Of a stretch of 64,000 nt of DNA, positions 31,481 through 42,980 are shown piece after piece. A program made the position numbers and the translations under genes. The stretch comes from Sweltsa coloradensis. Taxonomy: Eukaryota; Arthropoda; Insecta; Plecoptera; Chloroperlidae. The stretch lies in the NCBI GenBank assembly GCA_024449915.1, contig JAMZAV010000366.1, positions 372,001-436,000 of the forward strand. The letters run 5' to 3'. The notes below the pieces were generated by a model. It saw nothing but the letters and a program-made list of their open reading frames with translations, was not told where the DNA came from and searched no databases. Position 1 is the first letter of the stretch. Every line of letters starts with the position of its first letter.

Positions 31481-33806
31481 CTAATCATGAGCAAGATGTC
31501 TTGAGCGCAAGTGTTTACTCATGTCGTTCTTCTGCGCGAAGGCGCGTGTGCACACTGGACACGAATAGGGTTTCTCCCCTGTGTGTGTGCGTAAGTGTAC
31601 CGTAAGATGCGGTCGTCGCCTAAATGTACAACTGCAGTAACTACAGCTGTACGGGCGAACCTCAAAGTGTATCACCTTATGAAGGCTTAACTGCTGTGTG
31701 GTACGGAACGTCTTGTTGCAAAACTCACAACTGAATGGCTTCTGACCAGTATGAATGAGCATGTGATTGTCCCTAGTAATCTTTGCAGTAAACCGCATCT
31801 TGCAAGTTTCACAGTGGAATCTTTTAATACCACTATGAACTGTGTGAGAGTGCCGCTTCAGTGCTCCCAACTGACTGAAGTGCTTGTCACAGATTTCACA
31901 TATATGGTTGCGTTGTCCTGTGTGGGTAATGGTGTGCATCTCAAGAAGACGAGCCGTTGCATATTCTTTTCCACAATGGGAGCATGGGTGGGGTGTCTGG
32001 CCAGAATCTGCAGAATACGGCTTACGACGAACACACGATCCATTGCTATGCGTAGCTCGGTGTCTTGTCAGATGAGATTTGCGTTTATAAGAAGCTCCAC
32101 AGTCTGAGCAGCTATATGGACGATTGGTCGAGTGACAAATTTGATGCTCTATAAGATCCCTTTTGTTCAAATAACTCTTTTGGCACATTTCACAATTAAA
32201 CAAATGTTGTTCCTCATGGGATAAAGCATGTGTAAGTAACTCTCCTTTGCGAAGAAATTTACACTCACAAACATTGCATTTCAGTTTCTTTCTGGCCCTT
32301 CCTTCATGATTTCGCAGGTGTTCCTTTAAATTTGGTTTAGTTTTATATGTTTTGCCACATAAGGAGCATTCATAACGATGGCCATTGCCGTCAGTTAATG
32401 GATGACTTAACACTTCTTTAGTTTTACTATTTTTACAGTGGGATAAGTGTAATTTAAGGGAAGTGTAAAGTTTGTATCTCTTGCCACAAAACTTGCAATA
32501 GAAGAGAGTTATACCAGTGTGAAACCGACAGTGCACTTGCAACATAAATATGCCTTTAAAATGTTTAGGGCATAATGGGCATTTTAGAAGCTGGCTACAT
32601 GGCAAACGCTGTAGTTTATATTTTAAACAGCCATTATGGCGGTACTTATAGAAGTATGAATTAAAGGATTTCCTTGTGCAGAGTTCCCTTAAATATTCAA
32701 GTTTAGATACAGAATCTCTTTTTGACAGTTTAGATAATGCAGAGGACTGTTTGAAATTATTTTTGTCGGTGAATTTTTTAGTTGGATGGTTCAAAGTTGC
32801 ATTTACACTTTGCAATAAAGAGGTGTTCTTTAAAATCCCAATAGGACATAATGACTCAACAATATCTTGCCCCAAACCAGACACAATATTTTCAGGACAA
32901 CCGTCTGAATCACAAATGTCCAACACCACATTAACAGGACAATTGCTCGCTACACTAATATCTACCGATTCTGGCATTACAATGTCTGATCGTTGGTTTG
33001 GAACATTATCATTTGGCCGAGTCGACACCGTCAAAATGGGACAATGATCTGCAACATCTGCATCAGAGGACACTATATTACTGTGACTTGGGGTTGCAAA
33101 ACCATCAGATAAAACTGTATTTTTGAAACTATGGGTTGCAACACTATTGGATGGTACTATATTACTCGGACTATGGGCTGCAACGCTATTGTTACCGAGT
33201 TCAAACACTGTGTAATGACAAAAGCTTGTAGAATTATCTTTACCAAGTTCAGTCATTAGATCAGGAGAATAAATTTCAACATTATCTTGAGTAGCCTCCA
33301 TCACTATATCGTCAGAGCTATGGACTGCATCATCTTCAGCCACTTCGAACACTATATTGTCATGACCATGGCGTGCAACATTATCTTCATTCTCATCCAT
33401 CATAATGTCAGAACTATGAACCGCAACATGATCTTCAGTCACTACCAACACTGCATTGACAGGACAATGGCTTGCAACATCATTTTCCGTCACTTCCAAT
33501 GCTGCATTATCTGGACAATGGCTTGCGCCATGATCTTCAGCCACTTCAAACAAAATATTATTATTGTCATGACAATGGCCTACATTATTATCTTTAGACA
33601 ATTCTAATGTTACATTGTCAGAAACACAATCTTTTCCAACTAGATCAGACACTAGAAATGGACCGTTGGTTTCAGTAGCATTACACAAATAATATTCTTC
33701 GCCATCTTTCTTCTGAATCCAAATAGAACATTGATCAAGAGCGCTAGCAGTACTGAAGCAAGTGGTTTCGTCCTGACATGGCAAGCCGAGGTCTGGTTCG
33801 AGTGAC
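31481..33806 (-). CDS. C2H2 zinc-finger protein, 3' terminal exon with 12 fingers and acidic repeats
   Basis: This exon encodes 774 C-terminal residues, the largest in the window. Residues ~62-322 hold about a dozen degenerate 16-18-residue acidic repeats of the type DN-x-V-x-EV-x-ED-x-VA-x-HC. A basic stretch follows, then twelve C2H2 fingers at ~409-770 (CPLC, CKFC, CSLC, CNVC, CEMC, CSDC, CSHC, CEIC, CETC, CEFC, CSYC, CPVC). A ~20-residue insert separates fingers 6 and 7. Finger 8 carries the H-X4-H, VHSGIK signature found in the neighbouring exons, with four fingers after it instead of five. The exon opens after CATCTGTTGCAG in the same phase as the others and has no usable ATG near its start. 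It ends HLAHD-stop. Likely a nuclear DNA-binding protein; target unknown. Confidence 0.92.
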
Positions 33807-34489
33807 CTGCAACAGATGTGCAGAGTCGTTACACAACTCGTGCAGAGTTGTCCGATGAGTATCCAATGAATGTTATTTACAAAAAAAATAGGTCCTTATA
33901 TCAAGTATACGTGAACATGGTAGTTATTTCATTTAAATACCGGTACAGAGGTTTAAAACCAATGGAAATTAACGAAAATTAAGAAATACATGTTGAAGCC
34001 ATGTTTTATGTTGTTTTTTTTTGCGTTACTTCCTGCGGTATTAGCAATATTATGTCTTTAAAAGCTCACTCGAGTATTAGATCTCCCACACAATTAAGCA
34101 TTTCTACACAAAAACTAAGAAAAAAGAGTTTGGGAGGTCAAGTAGGAATTAAATAATTTAATCATTAATTTTCTTAAAGGGATCGTTCATGTAAAGGTGT
34201 TCTTAGATCTAGGTGCCCATTAGGGCGCCGCAGCCAAGCCGCGGTGCGCTACACACTCGGGCACCTTATACAGCAAGCAGAGTTGGGGTGATTTCGAGGT
34301 GTCACCCAGCCGTCATGAAACGTAATGTGAACTTGAAAACTATCAAAATCAAGGGGATTTAGGTGTCCGACAACACATGCCAAATTTGGTTGGGGTACGA
34401 GCATTCCTTCTTTGTGAAAAAATGACTTGAAACATGCTCAAAATCATTTTGTAAGGATGTTAGTTACTACTGGCTACTATCTAATTTGT
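33807..34489. other. Flank upstream of the fifth zinc-finger exon
   Basis: No exon supported. A CpG-richer patch at 34210-34320 contains a minus-strand TATAAGG word (~34266), which could be promoter-like but could also belong to a repeat. AT-rich otherwise. Confidence 0.3.
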
Positions 34490-34735
34490 CAGTTTCAATT
34501 GCCCAGCGATTCTGACCAAACGGGTGGGGCTACAACGTTCATATTTTACATGGACATTAAGGTAATAGTGATGTAATTCCCTTTGAAAGAAAAAGTAAAA
34601 AAAAATGCTGGAAGGCTTCCAAATAAAGGTTTTAAAATAAGCCTTATACAGGCATACAATCAACAAGTAACTATAGTTACGTGACAATAATCGCATACAT
34701 TTGTTTACAAAAAGCAAGTCTTTGGACCAATATAT
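34490..34735 (-). repeat. Inverted copy of the 46.1-46.6-kb tandem repeat unit
   Basis: The blocks TTCTGACCAAACGGGTGGGG, ACAACGTTCATATTTTACAT, GGACATTAAGGTAATAGTGA and AATAAAGGTTTTAA occur in this order. They are the reverse complement of the ~175-bp unit repeated three times at 46083-46605. Confidence 0.75.
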
Positions 34736-34849
34736 TTTTTCATTCTATTGTTAATTGGTAATACCATAGCAATTAAATCGACTTTGATAAAAATATTATA
34801 TTTTAACAAATAATTTTGCAATGGAACTTGAAAAAGTAATGAGATCCCA

Positions 34850-35263
34850 CACATAACAAAAACTTGTAAAAATACAGCCAAACCTTACACACTCAAAAGA
34901 AATGAGATCTAAAAAAGGGCCAAGCTTATCTACCCTTCCACATTTGTACATTCTTAATTCATAAACGTACAGTGTCTCGTAACAACATCCTTGAAAAGCT
35001 TGGCAAAATTGAATTTGCATGACCATTACGTTAAAATTAATTAGAAAAAAAGAATTTGGATGAACGATTACGTTTAAATTAATAGTTGCAAATTCTATTT
35101 TGCCAAGCTTTTCAAGGATGTTGTTACTGGACACTGTACGTTTATGAATTAAGAATGCACAAATGTGAAAGGGTAGATGAGCTTGGCCCTTTTTTTAGAT
35201 CTCATTTCTTTTGAGTGTGTAAAGTTTGGCTGTATTTTTACAAGTTTTTGTTATGTGTGTATC
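34850..35263. repeat. Palindromic foldback element, ~190-bp arms
   Basis: The left arm starts CACACATAACAAAAACTTGT and the right arm ends ACAAGTTTTTGTTATGTGTG. Blocks CTTTTGAGTGTGTAA, AAGGGCCAAGC and AACATCCTTGAAAAGCTTGG are mirrored. The centre is near 35050 with a ~20-base loop. It encodes nothing. Confidence 0.9.
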
Positions 35264-35339
35264 TATTTTCCTAAGTAGACTCCATTTACAACAAATTATT
35301 GTCCAAAAATAATCGTAGTAACTAAATTAATTGTTAAAT

Positions 35340-35480
35340 GTGTAAAGGAATTTCCTTCATCTTCGCCGTTCAGCAGTCGTGGCAACAGAGCAGGAGTAGC
35401 TGCCGGCAGAGAACCAAGTGTCGAGTGTCGACGTGAGCTGCGTCATCGTGTTGGGCTATCTCTTAGCATGCAACAGAAGC
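35340..35480. other. Short GC-rich island of unknown role
   Basis: This ~130-base CpG-containing patch in AT-rich DNA has a plus-strand donor-like GTCGAC|GTGAGCT near 35428-35440. It could be a 5' untranslated exon or promoter, or part of a repeat. Nothing decides between these. Confidence 0.25.
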
Positions 35481-35987
35481 TTTGAAGGAGGGTGGGGGAT
35501 ATGACATTGATACTCGCATTTAATTAGGTAGAAACAAAACACATGTACATCTGTTATTCACACATAGCAAAATACAATATTTGCGACATAAAATGAAAAT
35601 CCGCCTTTACAATCTTGTAATCTCGTGTATGGAGCACTCATGTCACTGTTTACAATAGAATAAGCAGGAGAAGGAGAATTAACAAACCAATAGGGTGCAC
35701 TGGTAAGCCTTCAGTCTTATCTTGACTATGAATTTGAATAAAAACACATTGTTAATTCAGACACTATGGTATGGCCTACCATATACTACTATATACTATA
35801 TATTTTATACAATTTGTTAATACATATAATTTTAAGGAGGAATGCATTTTATTTCCAACATCACAAACCGTGACTATTTTTGTGTGCTTGGAACGAACAT
35901 ATTTCCTTAAAAAGTTCTAACAATATACAATGAGAATAGGGGCAGAGAACATAGTCGGAATTCACTGAACAGATTGAAATTGTAAAC

Positions 35988-36926
35988 CTATAGGGAACAC
36001 ACACGTGACGTCACAGCTCGGCGCGGATCTTACTGATGGAGAAGCATCCTCATTTCGCAAGTTGACGCCTGATGAACGGCTCAACAAATATCACGCTCTA
36101 ACTTTTATACTATTCATTATTTGGACAAAACTTAAGAGGAATAATATTTTGTAAACATATCATTTCTTCTAATAGCGATTATTTTGATTTTTTTTTAGAG
36201 AACCGTTAGCTTGTTATAACAAAGTACGCATTATAAATGACAAAATTATCAACATCTTTTAATTAAGTTTTTTCAACTTCAATTGACACAAAACTACTGA
36301 TCGGATTTCAATTAGAATTCTCTCTAAATATGCATCTAACTAATTAGACAAGAAATAAATAAACTTTCTCGATAGAAAAAGCACAGAACAAAATTTTACA
36401 GCATAGCGTGCAGTTTTTCACGGCTCATCCGCACGTCAAAAGCGCGTATTTTAGATGAAAACACATATCATGCGTTTTACCCTGTGCTATAAATTTTTGT
36501 TCTGTGCACTTTCTATCTAGAAAGTTTATTTATTTCTTGTCTAAACAGTCCGATGAATTTTTTGAAAGCGGTCTTGTCAAAATCCGATCACTAGATTTTT
36601 GTCAATTGAAGTTGTTTTATTAAATTTCATAAAAAACAAGTAAGTCTTAAATTTTATTTTAATATGTACATCGAAATAACAAGTTAACGGCCGTGTAAAA
36701 ATTCAAAGTAATCGCTATTAGAAGGAATGATATATTTGCTAAATATTATTCCTCTTTAAGTTTTTCCCAAATAATGAATAGGATAAAAGTTAGAGCGTGA
36801 TAAGTTGTGCGACGTTCAGCAGGCGTCCACTTGCGAACCGATGGTTGCTTGTCCACCAGTTGGGCTCAAAACGGAGAATACCCCTCATTCCCCTCGATTT
36901 GTGACGTAGTTGTGTGTACCCTATTA
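35988..36926. mobile_element. Foldback element with ~400-bp arms and ACGTCAC-containing termini
   Basis: The outer ends TAGGGAACACACACGTGACG and ACGTAGTTGTGTGTACCCTA are inverted relatives. Inside, CACGCTCTAACTTTTATA, TATTCATTATTTGG and AAATAAATAAACTTTCTCGA recur mirrored at 36360-36830. The centre is near 36440. No coding capacity was seen. The arms are more diverged than those of the 38-kb palindrome, so it is probably older. Confidence 0.85.
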
Positions 36927-38015
36927 CATTTTCCATTATCGTACGTATTATACAATCCACTGTACAGCATTCCTCCACTTAATCGACTTGTTAGATATAC
37001 GCACGCCCCCTCCCCCTCCCCAACCAGTCGAAAGATAAATATTTACTGCTTATGAACTATGCCATTATTCTTTGTCTATTGTCCAATATGCTGTTGTCGG
37101 GGATTTTATATTTATATTTCTGTTTGGAATCGTTCCAATATATTATGTACCAACCTGCATCTACTACTAAAAAAAAAAAAAAAAAACGATAAAACTATTA
37201 GGAAGAGTAAACAAACACTACACGAAAAGGCGAAAACCTTACGCATTTGTTCGTTTCGATCTATCCCGCTTAGGATAATGAGGTGAGGTATGTATATAGT
37301 CATGATATAATTGTTTTATCTTTTTACGGTGCATTAACCGATAGATGTAGATGCCGAGACTTATTCGGGGTTCGAATGTTCGATACTTCCCACTGGCAAC
37401 CCCGACACTTATGTTTTTATGAAAACTGATGCTTTCCCATAGCTACTATATTAACGGTACGTTTTTCAAAACAAGCGTCGTTGAGTGTTATGTATTGTTC
37501 ATGATTGTGAACGCAGGCCTTCCACTTTGTGTATTAGTAGAACAGACTATTCCGACAGATAGACTAGGCCCTGCCTTGCGCGTTATACGCCGCTAGCAGA
37601 TGTGCTGTGTTGCAACACTTTGCGAGCTTCCGACCAGTAGCGTCACTGGTCTTAAGTGCTGCAGTAAATTTATAGACACCTATTGACGTAGGTCGGGAAA
37701 TGTACACAAAAAAAGTTAACTAAAAAAACACAACAACATAACAACTTAGTGTTAAATGTTTTCATTTGATATTAAGACTCTTTTTAAAGAGGTGAACGGG
37801 CCCTTTAATAATCAAAAACATAATATATAATGGAATTATAACTAACATCTGCACCAATTCACGTAACTTAAGACTACATGCCAAAACACGTCTGAATTTT
37901 TTAAATTAAATATGTGAAAAGGATGGAAATCCCAGAGTATGAAGAAGCAACCTCAAGTGCCTGATACCAATAAAATTTCATCTTGCTGAAATTATAAACA
38001 AAAAATCACAAACAA
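36927..38015. other. Intergenic sequence with A-run and GC-richer patch
   Basis: It contains an A-run at 37170-37187 and a GC-richer stretch at 37565-37690. No gene recognised. Confidence 0.4.
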
Positions 38016-38019
38016 ATAA

Positions 38020-39775
38020 AATTTAAAGGGAGGAACGGCATGCCAAAACAGAAGATTAAAATATGAAATACGTATAGGTTCTGTCATTAAAAATCATTAC
38101 AGTCGGATAAAGCATTAATCCTGTCAAATTAGAATTGTTGGAGGAAAAAATTGCGATGTCGCTGAATTTTTGCAGAGACCTTTCTCAAAGGATACTTATC
38201 AACATACTAAAACTCCCCTACAATCGGACTGGAGCTTCGGCCGCCATATTGGAAAATGGTGGCCAAAAAGTGTTTGTTATCGAATATCTCCAAATTGGTT
38301 TGAGATAGACAAAATATCTCAATGGCAAAAATATTCTCCATTTAATTCCCTACAAAACAGGTGTCGTCTATAGTTTTGGTAGGGGCAAAGGTTACGTCAC
38401 AAAACCGTGGTTTATATGTTGCTTATTGGAGTACCAGCTTATTTCCAAATTTTCACGCCCAGCATCAAACAATGCCCGGTAAATCCGTAAGAAATCGATT
38501 TAAATACAAAAGGACTTTTTTACGGGGTTCATGAAAGCTTCCATTAGTATTTTAAAAAATCAGGTCTGCGAAATCGAATTTTGCATTTACCGGAATTTGT
38601 TTTTTTCCGTTGTTGGCATTTCCTCAAAAATACCATATTTTACTGTCCATTATTAAGCACTAAATAGCATTGGACGAAAAATTCTTTCTACGCACATTGA
38701 AATGACTTAAATAATGATCCGATTACAACCAAAGTTTAAATCCAATATGGCTGATAATTCCTAATATTCACAATATGAATACTGTTTTCGTGCTGTTTTT
38801 ACACTCTTTTTGTTACATAATTCACTTTGATGTTGTGGATATTAGGAATTAGCAGCCATATTGGATTTAAACTTTGGTTGTAATCGGATCATTATTTGAG
38901 TCATTTCAATGTGCGTAGGAAGAATTTTTCCTCCAATGCTATTAAGTGCTTAATAATGGACAGTCAAAAAGGGCATTTTTGAGGAAATGCCAACAATGGA
39001 AAAACCCAAATTTCGGTAAATGCAAAATTCGATTTCGCAGACCTGATTTTTTTAAATACTAATGGAAGCTTTTATGAACCCCGTACAAAAGTCCTTTTGT
39101 ATTTAAATCGATTTCTTACGGATTTACCGGGCATTGTTTGATGCTGGGCGTGAAAATTTGGAAATAAGCTGGTACTCCAATGAGCAACATAAAAACCACG
39201 ATTTTGTGACGTAACCTTTGCCCCTACCAAAACTATAGACGACACCTGTTTTGTAGGGAATTAAATGGGGAATATTTTTGCCATTGAGATATTTTATCTA
39301 TCTCAAACCAATTTGGAGATATTCGATAACAAACACCTTTTGGCCGCCATTTTCTAATATGGTGGCCGAAGCTCCAGTCCGATTGTAGGGGAGTTTTAGT
39401 ATGTTGATAAGTATCCTTTAAGGAAGGTCTCTGCAAAATTTCAGCGACATCGCAATTTTTTCCTCCAAACGTCAATATACGATCTTATTTGACAGGATTA
39501 CATGTAGTTGTCGAAGAAATTTGTTAAAAATCGAAGAAAAAAATCGTAAAATTGCGATTTTCATGAGAAATAATTTTTCGATTGCGCTCAAAAACATGGC
39601 AGTTCTAAGTTCAGAGATTTCGAAGGCATCCAGAAAATTTCATCCCAATTGGAGTATTGGTTTAGCCGGAATCGTGTTGACAGACAAAAATACAACCAAA
39701 AAAACAGATTTTTTTCTTCAGTGTAGTAGAATGGAATCTTCGCTTCGGTCGCTACGCTCATCCAATTATTTACCG
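38020..39775 (+). mobile_element. CGCTTCGCTCGCT-ended repeat carrying a nested palindrome
   Basis: Left part 38020-38115 (AAAAATCATTACAGTCGGAT, then AAAGCAT) and right part 39501-39775 (CATGTAG..., then TTTCATGAGAAATAA, GGTTTAGCCGGAATCGTGT and the CTTCGCTTCGGTCGCTACGC end) are contiguous in the sister copy at 58600-59058. The 1385-bp foldback at 38116-39500 is inserted between them. Confidence 0.75.
38116..39500. mobile_element. 1.39-kb near-perfect foldback element with CAT target duplication
   Basis: The left arm (38116-~38778) and right arm (~38835-39500) are inverted copies with few mismatches and a ~55-base loop. Termini are TAATCCTGTCAAAT and ATTTGACAGGATTA. Both sides carry CAT (38113-38115 and 39501-39503). 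The unoccupied sequence at 58771-58780 has a single CAT, confirming a 3-bp duplication. Open frames in the two arms are mirror images of one another and encode no recognisable protein. Confidence 0.93.
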
Positions 39776-40831
39776 ATACCAAAGATTTGCCGATACATTT
39801 TCACAGTTAACTATTTCCAACAGCTACACTTTTCTGACTCAATTGACCACGATGTTCCAGAGTCCCCCCAGGAACTACGCAATTACCAAAAAATGGAAAC
39901 TTTCTAGTTGCAACAAACATTGCAGCATACATTGACACCAACAAAATTTGTATTTACTAAGAGGAAGAGTGATAGTATAACAATAGCATTTTTGCATATA
40001 ATATTATGTATCGTATCACGCTTTGTACAATTTCAATATGGTACAATTTCATATGTAAATGTATAACAATAGCATTTTTGCTAAATAAAGATACTACTAC
40101 TACTACATAGGTACACAAGACAGGCATACAATGAATTTATTTATTATTTTATTTATTAAATACACATCAATATGATATATACCCCACAGATACTAGCCTA
40201 CTATACAGTGACATAGCTAGGATTTTTTTGGGGGAGGGGTTAAACCGCCGGAAGCCATTTTGCAAAAGGCGGGGGGGAAAAACACCATACTAGTTATTTC
40301 GTCATGTTTTGACTGAAAAATGGCAACTCGAGGGGTCACCGTTTTGGTTTGGTTTTGGTGGACGTTAGGCCTAAATTTCAATTTGAATACCTAACTAAAC
40401 CACATCATTTGTATAAAAGTATTTTAAATGCACAATAATAAGAGGCAATTTTGAAATAACTGTAATGAAGAGTTCAAAAACAAAAACTTAACTTTCTGCA
40501 CTCGGACCTTGTGAACCATTTTTTACAGCAACAATCTGAGCTTTGAAAACAAAACAAATAATTAACGTGAAGTGGCCCGTTACAGTAAAATTCAAACTAC
40601 TTTTTTGAAGTAATGACAAGCATACAGGCAAAACATATTCGTTTCACCAATTGACAATCAAATTGTATAAGTAAACTGTTGGTACTTCCCACAAACTACT
40701 GTTCCTGCTCTTTATGCCACTGCTACTATAACTCTCCACCAATAGATGTGCCACTCTATGGGCAAAATAAAGAACTGCAAACCAACTAAGGTTAGGTGGT
40801 AAATGCCCTACTGCTCCTCGACTTGAGTCAA
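39776..40831. other. Intergenic sequence
   Basis: No supported gene. A GC-rich run (GGGGGAGGGG type) is at 40230-40275 and an (ATTT)-like run at 40137-40160. Confidence 0.4.
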
Positions 40832-40833
40832 TA

Positions 40834-41299
40834 GGTCTGTTCGCTGGACCTGCTCGACTTTGCTCTGAGATCACTTTAGAGCCTGGTTGAAATAGGCCAC
40901 GCCCACGCTCGAGGAAGTTAGATCACAGTACTCTTGTGTTTTGAGACGAACGCTTTTTGAGGCAAAAACCTACTCTAATTTGCTCTAAAAAAGAAAAATC
41001 AATCTAAAAAGAAAAATTTCATTCACAATTGTTGACAAATTATTATTCACGCTTCCATCAAACGAGGAAGCCATTTTATTTAAATAACATGCGTAATTCG
41101 TTATTAAATCGAACTTGCTCTAACTTGCTCTAAGTCGCTCCTCCTAAAAAGCCAGAGCTGGAAAATCATGATCTTTCTGCTCTAGATCAAGTTGCTCGAG
41201 TCCAAAAAACGCAATTCGAGAAAGTGATCTCGTGAAACGAACGGCTATTTCGTTATCCTAGCAGCTCCGAGTCGTCAGAGCTGGTCCAGCGAACAGACC
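40834..41299. mobile_element. MITE with ~17-bp TIR and TA target duplication
   Basis: The ends are GGTCTGTTCGCTGGACC and its exact reverse complement GGTCCAGCGAACAGACC, each flanked by TA (40832-40833 and 41300-41301). It is 466 bp long. The inner flanks are also partly inverted (GAGATCACTTTA / AAAGTGATCTC). TA duplication is typical of Tc1/mariner-type elements. No transposase. Confidence 0.88.
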
Positions 41300-41607
41300 T
41301 AATGCTTCACAAATCAATTCAACATTAAAATTTTATTTTAAACATTTATTAGTAACTTATATTTTACAATTAGCAATAATAGCACACAAAAAAATATATT
41401 ATATCCATAATCACACAGAAATAATAAAATACCAGCATGTTAGCTTGTAGTGAGTGGGTGGGATTTCATCGTCTTGAGCTTTATAGGCACAGAGAGTTCA
41501 TACAACCATGCAGTACTATTATTATAGCTCCATGATACAACTAGCGCTGCGAGTGGTCAAATTTGAATCAAATTGCGTGAAGATGGCAATCCCCCATCCC
41601 TCCCCAG

Positions 41608-42362
41608 GGCCCCGATTCATGTACATTTATCCCGGGTATAAGTGGTATAAGGACGGTATAATGCAGGACATGGCAGGATAAGGCCTGGTTAAGTCTGAGC
41701 AACTCTCATCCAATCAGAAATTTTCAATCCAACAACAAGTACAACAAATGTTTTTTCCACTGCATTCCACAGCCATGTAAACCAGCAGATTTGCAAAAGA
41801 ACACTAAAAATTTGCACCATCTTTTGTTTCACATTTTTATTTATTGACAGAAGATTGTGTGAGATCATTAAAAGAAAAGAAAAGGCGTATTATTGCCGTA
41901 AATTTTGGAATAGCCTAGGACTATCATACTATTGTTCATCTGCATAAGGCTTTTAGTAATCAAAAACCAGTTATTTGTGCGGGATTTGTGTCAAAACAAG
42001 GTCGTGCAGGCCTAGGGTTGCCTAGGAGAGGCCAAGGGCTTGTCAAACGTGTTATGTTAGTATAAATTTTATCTAGTCCTATAGCCTAATCGAACTTTAG
42101 GCCTACACTGTTGTATTATGAATAATTTTCTACATCTGGGCCTAGGCCCGAGACGGTTTTCTGATTTGTTTTATGAGGGTAATGACAACTTTTCTCGTTT
42201 TACACATAGACGCAAAATTTAAAATGTCCGCCATCTGTTTACATATTTTCTTATCCCCGTGCGAGGCGGGATAAGTCTTCATGAATTGGATTCGGAGTTA
42301 TACCGCACTTATACCACCTAACTCTGCTTATACCGGGATAAAAATGTACATGAATCGGGGCC
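41608..42362. mobile_element. 755-bp non-autonomous TIR element with CAG target duplication
   Basis: The termini GGCCCCGATTCATGTACATT and AATGTACATGAATCGGGGCC are inverted. The inverted match extends ~60 bases (TTATCCCGGGTATAAG against CTTATACCGGGATAA). CAG flanks both sides (41605-41607 and 42363-42365). No protein is encoded. Confidence 0.85.
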
Positions 42363-42765
42363 CAGGTTATTTGTACATTTTTAAATTGCTGTTATTAATC
42401 GTACTAGCTGCCATGGATATTGAAAATCATGTAAAACATCAAAACATTCTTTCTGTATCGTCAGCTGTACTTTTCTAGTAGCCAGCACAGGTCTTATGTC
42501 ACATTTTACACCTTTCCTAGGCCCTGATTCTAAAACTTGAGCCAGATTTAATGCATACGTTTTAGTTGGTAATAGATCCAATTGTGGACGGTCGAGGTCT
42601 TAAGAAATGGGATTATATTTTGTTTGATTAAAGAAAATGCCATGAGATTGGCCATAGCCTAGACGTAAACACAACCAGATTATTGACTTTCTTAAACTAC
42701 CTAATAACAATAGTATGCTCAAAGAAAACCTACCTATAGTAAGAGCCTACCTCTAACAATCCTGT

Positions 42766-42980
42766 GAGTTTCCTTTTTTTGTAAAATTATACCGTTTAAA
42801 ATCCATTTCTTCCCAATTGAAAATATTACACACCTATTTGCATTCTGTCATTTCGTAGATAGGTGCGACATTCAACTGTTCACAGGAAATAACAGAATGC
42901 AAATAGACGTAATATTTTTAATCAGGAAGAAATGGATTTTCTAATGGTACAATTGTACGAAAAAAGGAAACGCACGGGAT
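42766..42980. repeat. Short palindromic element
   Basis: AAAATCCATTTCTTCC and TATTTGCATTCTGT face ACAGAATGCAAATA and GGAAGAAATGGATTTT around a centre near 42872. The outer CCTTTTTTTGTA pairs with ACGAAAAAAGG. About 215 bp, non-coding. Confidence 0.85.

Noticed and set aside
32676..33607. Plus-strand frames of 106-123 codons over the large zinc-finger exon
   Set aside because: They are antisense to the acidic repeats of the 12-finger exon; periodic residues mirror that repeat.
38170..39475. Two similar ~70-80-codon proteins on opposite strands
   Set aside because: They are the same sequence read in the two arms of a palindrome; no domain, and the frame is not long enough to be convincing.
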